The notes beneath the pieces were generated by a model. The model saw only the letters and a list, made by a program, of their open reading frames with translations, did not search any database and was not told the origin of the DNA. A stretch of 64,000 nt of DNA from Plectrocnemia conspersa (Eukaryota > Arthropoda > Insecta > Trichoptera > Polycentropodidae), in the NCBI GenBank assembly GCA_009617715.1, contig VTFK01000010.1, positions 1,488,001 to 1,552,000 on the forward strand, written 5' to 3'. The position numbers were made by a program, and so were the translations under genes. Below are positions 25,619 through 38,291 of this stretch, piece by piece; the first letter of the stretch is position 1; the number at the start of each line of letters is the position of its first letter.

Positions 25619-26754
25619 TACAATCGTGCAGTTGAAACGCTCGGTTATCTAGCGTTCATATTAAGACTTTTTATAACAAAATTACGACTTACCATAAGTA
25701 AGAATCGAATGAAGCATATCTAAACCGAATTTTGCCCAATAAGAGGGCGCAAAAATAAATTATCCCTTCTCAGAAGTCAAAAATCCGTTTATGGATTAAG
25801 GGTAGCTTTTATATTTTTAAAACATAGTGAAATATCGAAATGCAGACAAACTATGAAGCAATATACTCTATATAAAATATCGTCTTTATAAATAAAATAA
25901 AATATTGCAATTAGTGTATTAAACTATGGGTTTTTCACATTAAGTGTTGCCATTACTTTGCGATCATATGATACATAATATTTATGTATTTCATTTATAT
26001 TTTTGGGTTTATTATAGAATTTTGGGTAGATTGAATATTTTATAATATATGTACATATATTGCATTATGTTTAGTATAACCTAAATATGTTTAATTTAAT
26101 TTTATCATAATTAAGAAAATAAATAGAAATAAAGCTCTTTATCAATGTTTTTAAAAACTAGACCATAATTTTATAATTCAATATTTAATTAACTATTTAA
26201 TTCAATATATTTGTATTAAATAATACAACTCGCGAAAGAAACCAGATGTAGAGCTTCCATAATCTGATAACTCAAAATATTCCATGTATATTTCCAATAT
26301 TTTACAGTATGATGTATAATTTACCGCAGCACGTTTTTCGAATGCCATTATCTATTGAATATTTTCCAAAAACAGGTTGTATATATACATATTAAATATA
26401 TCTAACGAAGCTTTGTTGTTACAATTTATAATATAAATAACCAAAGCAAAATGCAATTTAAATTTTCATACTTCATTAAAGTTAATGAAAGAGCTTCACT
26501 GATCTCTACACAAAATCAAGCCACGAAACAAAGCGGAGTTTATATTAAATAAAGTTGTAAGAAACTTATATACATATACATACAATATGCTTAACCTGAT
26601 TTTCATTAAGCTTATATAATATTAGCATAATGATAATCAACTTATTTAATGTATCATGGAATCAATCGATTTTTGGTTATTTAATAAAAACAATAAACAG
26701 CGATACGATTGTATATATAAAAATATATATATATATATAATTGAGAAAACTTAC

Positions 26755-26864
26755 CCAACGATTCAGCTCCAATATCCGCCATGAAAATTGTCCTCATTAC
26801 GGTGAACTCTTCATCTGGTTGCATAGAAATAGCTCCAAAGATGTCATTCTCAGGCCACACTTCC
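26755..26864 (-). CDS. timeout: timeout exon (TIMELESS family), internal
   Basis: This 110-bp exon continues the TIMELESS-family protein. The acceptor GCTGCAG/GGAAGTG and the donor TTGG/GTAAGT are strong. One leading base completes the arginine codon left open by the exon at 63294-63374, giving AAREVWPENDIFG, then DEEFTVMRTIFMADIG. The RE-(V/I)-WP-x4-FG and E-x7-(I/L)F patterns fit the conserved region after the N-terminal TIMELESS domain. The exon is isolated by 36.4 kb and 26.7 kb of intron. Phase at the donor is 1. Canonical TIM (clock protein) is the alternative, but it is usually more divergent here. Confidence 0.88.
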
Positions 26865-27119
26865 CTGCAGCAAAATTCAATACATGTAAAACTAATTAGA
26901 ATTTCACTCGTATTTACAAATAATAATAAACGATCGAGACAATAAGTCATTTCGGCATAAATAAATAGCGTTTGGGTGACGCACATAAATTTTTGTGTCA
27001 GCACTAGAGATAAATTGGCCCAAACGAAAAATATCCTTGAAAAAAAATACATTATTACGAGAGAAAAATGAATAAATCACGTTACAAACGATAAAATGTG
27101 TACAGGGCTTTATCAGCAC

Positions 27120-27560
27120 ATTTTTATATCGAAAGGGTCAATATGATTCGATAAAGACTTCGCTCGAGGAATCTTTGCATTGTGTTTGTATTTTTTTTGC
27201 TCGCGGCCCTGAAATCAAATGATTAAATCGAGAAAATCTGAAAATATACACTTTCTGTATAAATTATTCCTCGGGGCACTGGCATTCAAAACAATTATTT
27301 ATGCCCGTCGTTAGGAATATCGTTTTACAAACGGTTGATCACGAAATTACAAGGAAAGACCGTGATTCTAATTCTCTATATATTTATGAAATCCTCCCCA
27401 ATGGAGAGTGAGCAACGCCGGAATATTTTATGAATGTAGAACACTTTGAGTAGATGACTGCGGAATATTAAGCGGCATTAACGAAATCCGACAGACTTAA
27501 AGAAGTTTCTTACGTTGAACAGTATCATGAGGCAGAATATAAATTCTGCTTGTGTCGCAA
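27120..27560. promoter_or_regulatory. Moderate-GC island just upstream of an exon
   Basis: A block with elevated GC about 250 bp on the 5' side of the 26755-26864 exon. It has no coding frame and could carry splicing or transcriptional control elements. Confidence 0.22.
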
Positions 27561-28750
27561 AGTTATTTTGTTGCGAATGCAATATTATTTCAATTTAATT
27601 TAACCATAAAACCATTCCTTGCAATTGATATTTATTTAGCCCTGTAAAAGCTATAAGTTTACATATACGTAACTGTTAAACGACAGATATGGTATGTTAA
27701 AACAAGGCGACAGTATGATTAAATAATAAATATACTAGGGGAAAAAAATGATGCTATAAATTATATTTTTATGTAAAATAATTGATTTTCTAGATGAAAT
27801 ATAAGATAACTTAAATTATGTCATATTTCAATTCAGATCAGTTTGAAAAAAAGTACGTCACTTAAAGCGAAATTCAAAATGATTTTACCGAAATCTAATT
27901 TTTAAAGTACATATATATTCTTTATTTTAATTCGAACTGTATGGTTGTATGTATATATTAAGATACATTAACCATTAATTATTATTATTTATAAAATATG
28001 GAACAGCAGTTACAGCACTAATAAGATATGATTTATTACTTTACTCTATACAATTCGTTATATTGTAGTTTCGATGTGCTTTACTATATGTATGTATAAT
28101 ATGTATGTTTCAACTAAAATTAGTCAACAAAGATTCAAGTAGAATATTATTTGATATTAAAGTAAGTAGTATTATCGTTTGTTTTGGTGCAAGCTTCTAA
28201 ATCGACCAACATTTATATGCTAAATATATTGAATTAAATATAACTAATATTTTAATAAACATTTAAGCAGATACAAATATTAAATTATTAAAATAATACT
28301 AAAATAAAATATTTGACAAAAAATTGAGTAACATAACTCCTTTAATGTACTATTATTTTTCCCAACTCATCCTTTTATAACTTTAACATACTATATCGTT
28401 TTTTAATACTACTTTAATATATTACCTCCTATATAATTAATAATTTTTAGCATTACACTACAATATAGTACAAGAGTTGGTATCTAAATTATATTTATAG
28501 ATCTTTTAGAAAAAAATGCTGTAAAAAGTTTAAACATTAATATTTTTGTTGTTGTTGTTTAGTCCACTACTGTAGTTAGATTTTTGCTTGTGTGGAAAAC
28601 AACGACTGATAATCTTTATTTTAGAGTAGTAATCGTAAAACAAGCTAAAGAATATGTTCTCCCACATAAAATCGACCCTTGCTAAATCATGTTTGACCAA
28701 GAGGATAGTTACGCAGAAACAGTCTTTCTGGTTTATAAATATGTAAGACT

Positions 28751-28813
28751 AGCCTGAACCGAGATTCTCACATCAAACCTAACCTAACCTGAACCGAAAT
28801 TCTCACACTAAAA
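28751..28813. repeat. Tandem duplication joined by telomere-like CCTAA units
   Basis: CCTGAACCGAGATTCTCACA (from 28753) and CCTGAACCGAAATTCTCACA (from 28789) are imperfect direct copies. They are separated by AACCTAACCTAACCTG, which contains the insect telomere unit TTAGG (complement) about three times. It is too short to be a real interstitial telomere array. Confidence 0.5.
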
Positions 28814-29131
28814 ACAGAAATAAAATTTCATTTATATAAATAAATTACGGATTATTTCAATATTAAAATCAGTATCTAAAATTGTGTATTAACACTAACA
28901 TTCGTGAAATCACTCGGAATGAAAAAGATACACCTGATTTTGAATTAAAATTGTAATAAAAAGTACTAGATTGCGCAACATTATTGACAAAAGTTCACTA
29001 TTATTGTATTAGTCTATATTTATTGTACAAAATTGCTTAATCCACAGAGCTCACAAACTGATAAAATTCTTAATAAATTCTCGAGCTGTGAACTATATAT
29101 CGGCTATTACAACTAGACCTATGGATATACT

Positions 29132-29170
29132 AGGTCGGTCGACGAGAGTAATCTTCTCGTTGACCGACCT
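29132..29170. repeat. 16-bp-arm hairpin
   Basis: AGGTCGGTCGACGAGA (29132-29147) faces TCTCGTTGACCGACCT (29155-29170) across a 7-base loop. The single mismatch is a G-U wobble if transcribed from the plus strand. It could be the remains of a small inverted-repeat element or a structured RNA segment. Confidence 0.5.
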
Positions 29171-29689
29171 CGAGAGTCAACTGATCCGATCTCTACTAAA
29201 TGTACTACAATTCTACTCATATTTACCACTCTGCGACTTCAGAGCAATAGCGTTGTCGTAAAAATCGACGACAACAGATGACCTAGCCAAAACACTGATT
29301 GGATAGCGAAAAGAAACAAAATTGTTTATTAATTCGTATGTCGGTTTATTGTTATCCCATGGGGCAATAAATATTATATATATTATGATAATTACGCGTT
29401 TTCATTATAACCATCAATTTTTAGGTACATAGGGCTTTGTATTATACTTTCATAAAACAATGAGTTTTTAATGTACAAATACGATGACAGATTTTTTTAT
29501 AATAAATATTTCTGATTTTTTAAAATGCCTAAAATACACTAATAATATAGCATTAACTAAACAGGTCCTACACAGAATATGAGCTGCTACAGCATCACAT
29601 ACAGATTTCGTGAAGTTCAATTTTATCACGAAGGAATAAGGACTGACATATTAGATTAAGAGTAAACAAAAAATCTATCAATTTTCTCA

Positions 29690-29960
29690 GCAGTACCACT
29701 TAGCGTAAGGGTAACCAGCAGATGATCCGAAGATTCTGCAAGGTCTTTAACGCCAAACCGGGAAAGTTTTCGCAAATAGCTAAATCAGCGTTGATGGCCT
29801 GGCTTTTGCGATGGTATGTGTGCGTGTCAGGAAATTCTAAATGTGCGTCACGTTTTTCTAATACATTTTGATTTGAACGTTCGCAGTTCCACAACGAGTG
29901 TCTTGCGTAGAAATCCCCGGAAACAATTAATCGATCTTCGTTGGAGATAATTTTACAAAT
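29690..29960. promoter_or_regulatory. Moderate-GC island
   Basis: Elevated GC relative to flanks. A 64-codon minus frame here has no recognisable domain. Confidence 0.2.
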
Positions 29961-30899
29961 GTTCCTATGAAAGGGTCAACCTTGTTTTGGGTAGTATGCA
30001 GATAATAATGTGGGATTTTTATTATTAATAATTACCGAAACAGCTACTGCTTTGAGACATTCGGTCTTCGGAACACTAGTCTCGTGATGTAAAAAACTTA
30101 ATCGCGTTGTAATAAAAAAAAACATAGTAAAAATCATATATATTATAAACAAATGCAACAAAAATAATGTTATTTTTGACGATTTGAATTTTTGTATCAG
30201 ATTTTTTTAAACAATATAGTTATTTATATATAAAATTGTATGAAAAACAGTTAGTATAATTATGTTCATCTTATCCGTGTTTGCGTCCAAAGAATCTAGT
30301 CGTCTGCAAAGCAGGTTAAACTTTGAATTCTGGATGTCGAGCTAAACCAAGAGGAAATTTGTAAAATTATCGCCACTTAATACTATAAATGAATAATCTA
30401 TTACATATAAAAATTATGAAATAAAAAAAATAAAAAATAAAAAAAATTATAAAAGGGTCATTATATCATTAGTTATGTAACTATTAATGATACTAATTCT
30501 TAGCAAAAACATGGATTGCAAAATCAAGTACCATTTTATACTTTAAATGTTATTTACTAAGAAAAATCATGGTAATGGTCTTCGAGATGAAAAATTTTAA
30601 GTTTAGTGATCCGTGAGGTCCGAAAGGTTGGCGATCGCTGAACTAGGATACTATAAATTAATTTTTACTAAATATGTAATTGTAAATATGTCATTAAAAT
30701 ATTTTTTTTAAGCAAAAGTGACGATAAATTTAAGCAAAAAAAAAATAGCAGACACTATCATTGTGTAATTTTACAAATTAATTGATTTATTTTTTCTTAG
30801 TAACAAAATATTGGTACAATATTATTAAAAGCAAAATTTTATCATAATGTATGCTTTAACGTCCTAAAAATTTAATAATAAAAAAAACACCCCTACATT

Positions 30900-31540
30900 G
30901 TATTTTATTCATCGTCCTATAAAAGAATGCTGTACAAAACCCCGCGTCCAATATGCTACAAAAATGAAAAGGCGCCGAAACTTTTCTTTCCCCGCGATTC
31001 AATTAAAATATATATATTATACATAATATTAAAAAATCAGCTCTCCGGGAGAAGACGTCGAATCAGCATGATTATTTAGAATCTTTCTTCGGCGCCGGGG
31101 GAGAAATCCCGCAACGGTGCCCGCTAATTGGATTAGTTCATAAAAGTTTAGCGTTCGGTGATGCGGAACTGGGAGGAGAGGAGATTCGGTCGATCGGGTC
31201 AAAGGAGAAATTTTAATTTGTATCAACGGGTAATTGTACGGAAAGCACTCGCAGGTGCTGGGTAAAACGGGGCTGGGGCGCCAAGTGGAAAAACGCCAGA
31301 GGCGAATGCCTCGACGTAGCAATACCTTGGAAACGTCTATAAATTATATACATACCTGTGTATATAATAAATAGGGATTATAATCATTTTTAATTAAAAG
31401 CTCCGGCGAAAGCTCGCATTCCGCACGCCACTGGATGTGCATGTACTACGTGCTTTCTAGCGTTACCGCTCGGAAGATGTATGAGAGCAGCTCAGGTGTG
31501 AAACGCGCGACTACTCAATAGAGTGCGATTTATAGACGAA
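30900..31540. promoter_or_regulatory. GC/CpG-rich island
   Basis: Marked island with CTTCGGCGCCGGGGGAG, GGTGCCCGC and ACGTGCTTTCTAGCG. A 97-codon minus frame at 31029-31322 is proline- and arginine-rich, with no start context or splice sites worth defending. Regulatory DNA is the likelier reading. Confidence 0.28.
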
Positions 31541-32744
31541 TCTTGGACTTTTATTTCATTTTCCTGCGATCAATCTTTATGTTGTTATTTTTCAATTCAA
31601 AGGGATATAAAAAATTAGGTAAATTATTATTTGAGTAAATAATCTTATTTATTTTAGTATTGACAAAAAAAGATATTTTTTTGCGAAAACATTTACATAT
31701 AAAAATTAGTGCTGGATATTTATGTATTAAATGTTGGTGTACATTTTCCAGATATCTTTCTATAAATGTATATGAAATTAAAATTAACGAATTATTGGAT
31801 GACACTGATTAATAATACTTTTATAAATGGTAGTTTGATGATTGATTGGAACTCAGTTTGTCATCCACAAATAATGGTAAAAAGTTTTATTATTACGGCT
31901 ATATTATGGCTTTTATGCAAACATGAACCTGTGGGTAGTATCTAAAACAGTTTTTGTGTAAAGGGATTATTTAAAGTGATATTATAGAGTAAAAATGATA
32001 TGGTACTTATTAGTTTATATGTATCATATAAGAGTATACATATATAATTTAAAATGTTTTTATATTTTATTAATCGCTATTATCATTGCACTAGTAATAA
32101 AGTAAGTCATTATGCTAGCATTCCATTTCCCTCATCTTGATGGAATCTCTCACCCGATTCATTGCTTAATGTTCCAAATTTGGTTTTGGAAAATAAATTA
32201 AGATGTAAATTAAACAGTAACATACTCAAAAGTCTTTATAGGATTAATGTGGATGAATATAATAATTATATTCAAGTATGGTACAGTAATTAAAAATATT
32301 ATTTATAAAGCAGAAGTATTGCAAATCAAAGCAATAAAATCAGATGTAATAAATATACTCAGTTAAGATAAATAGATTAAATAATTAAATTGGATTTGGT
32401 AAAAGTGAAAAAGTATATGAAAGTTAATGTTTTAATATATAACTTGTTAATAAAAATGTATTTTTTATGTAGTATTCATATCGTTTTTATTTAATAGTAT
32501 GTATAATATTTTATAAACATATTAATAAAGAAATTCCTTTCAAGACACAAGAAATAATGAGACAGATTACGAAAAAATAGAATCCTCGCTAACTAGCACG
32601 AAAAGAACAGCACCAAATGAATTCAACTTACAAACAACAAGAAGCCTGATTAAAGAGATAACGCAAAAATATATAGGAATTATAAAACAAGAATAGTTCT
32701 TAATGTGTCATTCAGTCCTGTCCTACATTTGTGTATGTAGTGTT

Positions 32745-33859
32745 TAGAGTCTCCAATTACTCGAACCATCAACTACTCGAGTATCAAATATTAAAATTTT
32801 AAAATACTCGAGTACTCGAGTACTTTCGAGTATTTACCAAATGTACCAAAATAGCTATTATTCAAATTCGTGCACATATAAATAAATAAATAAAATACTT
32901 AGTATGTTAATTTTTACAATTATTTTAACTTCACGAACATACTTTTTAAAAACAATAATGCAAAAAGTGTCTCGAATTTAATATTACTGCTAACCTTTGG
33001 TTTTATTATTCCCGTTATGGAAAAAACCCTTTCCGTTGCTGTTGATGTTGGTCTTATTGTCATTAACGCGTTGGATAAGGCTTCTAATTTATATCTGTTC
33101 GCTTTTTATAGATATAAAATTTTTTGAACTCTCTTTTTATGTTCTCTTCTTTCATTCTCTTCTCTGCTTTTCTCTTATTTCCTTCGACTATTGACAAAAT
33201 AGCATTTTATAATTCTTCTTGAATAGTTTTTTTTTTCTTAACAATATACAATATTCTACTCCTTCTGATTAATGCGAAGAATTTAAATCTATATCCTTTG
33301 AAGATGTATTTGGGTGAATCCCTTTCACTCTAGAGCTAAACGGTTCGCAAAGAACTGACTTTACTTTAAATGCCTTTAAAACACACAATTGTTTTGATTT
33401 ATATTTTAAGCTGAGGGATCAGTATAAACAATTTACAACACTTTACGCTACAACTGCATAGTCATAAAACCTAAAAAAAATTTTTGTTGCTATTTCATAT
33501 TGTTCGTTGCCATAAATTAGATAAGTCGGGACTGTCGAACAAAAAACACAAAATAAATTTCTCCGTCGTACCCACTAACATAGCCGACGACCGGAACTAT
33601 GCAACTATGGAACTATGAAAAAATTATACCTGATAGTAACCGCTCTAACTCGGGACTTCGGGCATAAACGCCAAATAAAAGCAAGACGTTAACCTTTACC
33701 GGACCGAGTTAAAGTTATTTTTGTTTCTAAAATATTTCAAAATTTTTTAATATCGAGTATTAATCGAGTAATTTTCAAAATACTCGATTATCAAGTACTT
33801 GAAAAATAGACAAAAATACTCGAGTATCGAGTACTCGATTACTCGAATTGGAGACTCTA
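32745..33859. mobile_element. Non-autonomous hAT element, 1115 bp, intact ends
   Basis: The termini TAGAGTCTCCAATT (32745-32758) and their exact complement (33846-33859) are flanked by a perfect 8-bp duplication GTAGTGTT (32737-32744 and 33860-33867), the signature of hAT insertion. Subterminal regions on both sides are packed with the palindrome ACTCGAGT and variants (CTCGATTA, TCGAGTA), probably transposase binding sites. The interior has no transposase frame. Perfect duplication of target DNA suggests fairly recent insertion or good preservation. Confidence 0.92.
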
Positions 33860-35329
33860 GTAGTGTTCCTCGAGATAAATGCAAAATTATTAGATTTTTT
33901 TGTTAAAAATATTTTTTTTAAAATAATTTAAAAGGTTTTACAATCGCTGTAATTTCTAAGATAAATAATAATTTTAATTAGCATAATTCACAGTTATAAC
34001 AAAAAAAAATTAGTTCTAAAACTAAATATAGTTTTTAGAGTTTATTTAGGTTAATTCGTTTAAGTTAGATGCCGAACAATTTATCGTCACAATTCTGTGA
34101 TTCTGATCATCTGGAAGTGTCACAAAACATTAGTTTGTAAACAAATGCAGTCTCACTGATACTGAGCAGTGAAATTGTAAATCAATTGTTTGATACATTT
34201 TAACTGTGAAACTTACAACTTCATTGTAACATATTTGATAAATTATAGCAAAAAATCAGTAATTCTCAAAGTTTTTTTGTGTTCATTTTTTATACCACTT
34301 TTATAATAATTTATTCTACATATATGGCTTTTTGTGGTATTTTTAATGCGACTTAGAGGGTCTCAATATTTTTGAGAATTTACATAAATATAACATATTT
34401 TATATGTATGTTTCATTATCACTTCATAACACAAATATTTTTCATAGCCCATACCTGATTTTTTCCTTATATATATTTTACTTTATATATTATTTTATTT
34501 GATATTTTTATTTTAAAAATAAAGACTCACAAGAATATGTATTATATAAAAACATATTAGTACATATGCAAAAAATAAGCATTCTATTTAATTCACAATG
34601 AATATATATTATACATAAATTTTCATATTTCAATATTATATTAACATTTTTATACAGCAAACAATAATATATAATAAAATAATAAAGCCCATAACATGCG
34701 ATACATTTAACTATGGCAAACATATATAAGGTTTTTGAAGTTAAAATTTTAAATATCAATATCAAATTGATTATTGTACAATCGTTTGTGAAATATTGAC
34801 CCATCAAAATTTGTAATTAAAAACGAGTTCCAGTACTTTTTACAATATATAACAATATATCAAAACTCGTGTGAGTATAACGCTTTATTTACTTTGTGCG
34901 AAGTTGCGAGTTGACAATATCAAGTTTTATTTATGTTTCAGCCGCTGACATTTTAATGAAATATGTTTTTGCGTAACTGATTTTTTGCATTGTCTGAGTA
35001 CGTTATATAAAATATAGGATTATACGTTATTTCATTTGGCCATTTCACGTTATATGAACAAGCGGTAAAATTTAACTAACTGAACACAGCTGAGAAAAGG
35101 ACTTAATTCATAATAATAAAATCATACGAGGAGCTTCAATTCTCACAAAAAATAGTCCCAACATCCCAAGTTATTAGTTTACCCGACAAAAAGCATATTT
35201 GATTTATAGCTGACAATGTTTTCTAATTTATTTTTAGAAAACCCTCTTCCGATCGATATTATTTATATAATTCAATATAATAAAATACTAAGTAATCTAA
35301 CTTATTTTATACGCTCATAAAAGTAAGCT

Positions 35330-35640
35330 GCCGAATCAAACGTTCGATGATAAACGGGTCAAAGTCGTTCATCTCCATTCTTAATTTCCCAGAGGAAAAG
35401 CGGAAAATCAGAAACATAAAAATAAAATAAACATACGCCAGTTTGTGCATTATACGATTAATTAATGTGAGTCAAACTTCGCCCAAAGGCAACACAACAA
35501 CACAACCGAGCGTGCCTTATTAGTATGTATAATGCGAAATTTCAATTATGATTTCGCATGATTGAATTTAATTTAATACATTAACCTTTCCGACTATTAA
35601 ACCGCAATTTATGGACGCATTATTTTCACGATTAAATCGA
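35330..35640. promoter_or_regulatory. Moderate-GC island
   Basis: A segment with CpG and homeodomain-like ATTAATTAAT/TTAATTAATG words next to CGATTAATTAATG near 35455. There is no protein resemblance. Confidence 0.22.
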
Positions 35641-36029
35641 GACCTCAATATCTGCCCGCAATTAATAAACGATTCGCATAAACATAGCGTCCTATATAAT
35701 ATACATATAAATAAACAGAGGTCAGAAATGATTTGTTTTTTTTTGTGTTGGGTGTATTTGATATTCAGTAATAACACATATTTTATAACAAATGGGAGCG
35801 TCTGCTTTACAAATATATTTTCAGCAAATACGGTTTTACGCTATTATTCAAAATAATTAACACGTAAATTATTCGCAATGTGTTGATAGTGGATATAAAT
35901 ATAATAAAATAATAGTGAAAAGTAAATCGAATCATAATTCATTGTTGGAAAATGACGACGACGACAAATAGCGACGGTACAAATAAATATTTATCGATCA
36001 CGACAATTGTATATATTATATTTAGTAAA

Positions 36030-36074
36030 TAAAACGCTTCTCATGTAAATATTATTTACATGAGAAGCGTTTTA
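36030..36074. repeat. Perfect 22-bp-arm palindrome
   Basis: TAAAACGCTTCTCATGTAAATA (36030-36051) is followed, after one base, by its exact complement (36053-36074). A perfect 45-base inverted repeat like this can extrude as a cruciform or fold as a tight hairpin RNA. It has no associated TIR or duplication. Confidence 0.8.
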
Positions 36075-36121
36075 AATGCGAAGCGCAAGATTATGAGAAT
36101 AAAACAATTACAGATGGGTAT

Positions 36122-37560
36122 GTATTTATTTATTAAAATTATGACCATCGTGACCTGACAATTTAACCCAATGCGGCACGATTGCCAAAATTTAAGTAAA
36201 AACACGAAAGCAAGATTAAAGAACAGACACAAATCCCCTCAACAGGTGTGCATTGTCCTACACGAATTGAACTAAAACCCAATATGTGCACGAGAAAATG
36301 TCAATATCTCTATGCACAGTATTGAGCAGACGAACGGCCTTTGCCAGAGAAGAGTTGGCAAGTGCTCCAGTTCTAGACTTTACAGGTAAGAACAGTGGAC
36401 GCGACTGAGAACTATAACCACCTTCCGGAGCCCACATTTGGAGCTGCTCGAGCACCAAAGGATTGTTTACGATGCCTTTGAGCAATTTCTAGAAGTATCT
36501 AATTATATAAACACGTCTGTGAGTTGACAAAGAAACGTATCCCAACGCTTCTAAAATAAAAGCACTGGGAAACAAGAACGAATAATATCCGTATTCCTTC
36601 AAGTATAAATATCGAAGGAACGCTGTACTTTTTCCACCCTCAATTCATTACATTGACTCATTACGCCTGGAATCCAAATATTAGAGCTAATTTCTAGTAT
36701 ATTGCGAACTAGAGCATCATAAAGAGTGCGCAATACTAAAGTATTGCTGAAGTAGCGCATTTCTTAAGATAAAACCGAGCATTTTTAATGATCTGCTGTA
36801 AGTCTTTGGAATGTGTTGGCTAAATTTTCAACGTCCGAATCCGAAAATGTCTGCACTTTCTTGAAAAATTTCAAGTCATCTGCATATAATAAAAAAAATT
36901 AATGATGCATTGTTGTTTTTATGTCATTAATGAACAATAGAAACAGCAATGGATTCAAGTTAGATCCTTGAGGTACTCCAGTAGAGGTCTTATATCGTTT
37001 TGAAAAACAGTTTTTATTCTCGACTAACTGATATCTATTGGTCAAGTATGTAATTTGAGAATAAGTAAAGTACCATTAATTTTATCGAATGCCTTTTTAA
37101 AATCTGTATATATAACGTCCAGTTGTACACCAGAGTCCAATGATTTTGAAACAAATTTAGAAAAAACCAGGATTAGTGACAGTGGATCGATATTGACTGA
37201 ATCCATGTTTACGATCGAGAAGCATATGCTTACAATGATTAAAAATCTATTTATGCAATACAATTTTAAATAATTTTGCAGGTGTTGAAAGCAACGCTAT
37301 TGGCTTGTAATTGTCAATGTTAGACTTGAAACCATTTTTATGAATCGGGGTGACCTTAGATCAATTCTACAACTCTGGAAAACAGGAGAATCGCAAAATT
37401 AAATTAAATATAAATCGAAGAGGGTTCAAAATACTAGACTTGCATCTTTTCAGAATGTAGTCTTGGATAAAATCTGGTTCTAAAGTAAAAATGGACTTCA
37501 GCCTGCTAAATCCGTATTCCATATCAACCAAACGTAAGGTTTTGATTGATAACAATATAG
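36122..37560 (-). pseudogene. LINE (jockey/CR1-like) reverse transcriptase relic
   Basis: Minus-strand pieces in shifting frames give, in order: PDFIQDYILKRCKSSI (around 37400-37500), KVTPIHKNGFKS and NYKPIALLS-type words, GVQLDVIYTDFKKAFDKING (around 37100), TSTGVPQGSNLNPLLFLLFI (around 36950-37000), LLYADDLKFF (36870-36890, the catalytic YADD box), and a C-terminal part with PEGGYSSQSRPLF and SRTGALANSSLAKAVRLLNT (36330-36440). The 3' end is an AATAAATAAATA-type tail near 36122. The order is that of a non-LTR retrotransposon ORF2; the endonuclease part is missing (5' truncation). Stops and frameshifts show it is inactive. Confidence 0.88.
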
Positions 37561-37642
37561 ATAGATATGTATTATTATTATGCTGACTTTGGTGTCATAT
37601 GAAAACATAAAGTATCAAATAGTGTATTGTATTAGGTGCAAA

Positions 37643-38291
37643 TAGGGATTCCAATCCCGGGCCAAAATTTTGATCCCGGGATTTCGGTATTGCAATTAGT
37701 CGATCCCGGGATCCCGGGACCAGTCCCGGGATAATTTTCATGTTATTTTATCGATAAAAATAATTTAAAATGAATAATACAATATATTTTTACATCTGTT
37801 TTTTATAACGTACAATGCATAAAGTACGTATAATTTTAGTCTTGGACTTAAAATAGAAAATAATATAATAAAAATAAAAAAGGGAAGGTCTTATATATTT
37901 ATTTGAGAAGAAAAAAATGAACTTTTGACAATGTATGCACATAGGTATGTACATTCATAGACACAATTAATTGAGAACATTATTTTGAATAAAACTCACG
38001 AAGTAACATCAAAGCATCAAGTGTTTTATCATTTAGCCTTGATCTGATTTTGGTTCCTAAGCAGCCTGCTGCTGAAAAAGCACGTTCAGACTCACAGCCT
38101 CAAAGATTCACAGATGACACGTGCAACTCGCGCAAGTTTGTACACGAAATATAACGATGTTGTCAATAATAATTCGATTGTGCTTGATAAATCAACCAAT
38201 CCGAAAAATTCGGGATTATGTTTTATAATCCCGGGACTCATCGAGTATTGAAAATCGTTCGGGATCCCGGGATTCGGGATTGGAATCCCTA
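37643..38291 (-). mobile_element. Non-autonomous hAT element, 649 bp, intact ends
   Basis: The termini TAGGGATTCCAATCCCG (37643-37659) and their exact complement (38275-38291) are flanked by a perfect 8-bp duplication GGTGCAAA (37635-37642 and 38292-38299). Subterminal regions carry repeated TCCCGGGA palindromes. It retains a fragment of a hAT transposase C-terminus on the minus strand. It sits about 80 bp from the LINE relic. Confidence 0.93.
37980..38092 (-). pseudogene. hAT transposase C-terminal dimerisation remnant
   Basis: The minus strand reads SERAFSAAGCLGTKIRSRL, then NDKTLDALMLLREFYSK, then stop. This is the hallmark end of the hAT family dimerisation domain (SERxFSxAG...RxxLxxxxLxxLxxL). 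An in-frame stop lies just upstream, so only the tail survives inside the 649-bp element. Confidence 0.88.

Larger units (their letters stand above)
57..26754 (-). other. timeout: Giant timeout intron (left), about 26.7 kb
   Basis: This is intronic if the exon at 1-56 is real; otherwise the intron extends beyond the window. Elements, repeats and GC-rich islands inside it are listed separately. The rest (for example 57-680, 1100-2460, 3405-4180, 4740-6530, 6860-7880, 8500-9530, 10940-12560, 13140-15200, 15790-17050, 17440-20280, 20710-21690, 22100-23340, 25700-26754) is AT-rich with long A and T runs. I see no convincing gene, RNA gene or intact element there. Short open frames in these parts have no recognisable domain and are likely chance. 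Confidence 0.6.

Noticed and set aside
26720..26740. AT dinucleotide run beside the exon
   Set aside because: Common low-complexity intron sequence.
26681..26754. Extension of the exon frame past the donor at 26755
   Set aside because: The open frame continues KFSQLYIYIY over a GTAAGT donor into TA repeats; the strong donor and loss of protein-like sequence mark the exon end.
31029..31322. 97-codon minus frame, proline/arginine-rich
   Set aside because: Product of CpG-rich island sequence; no family or neighbouring exons.
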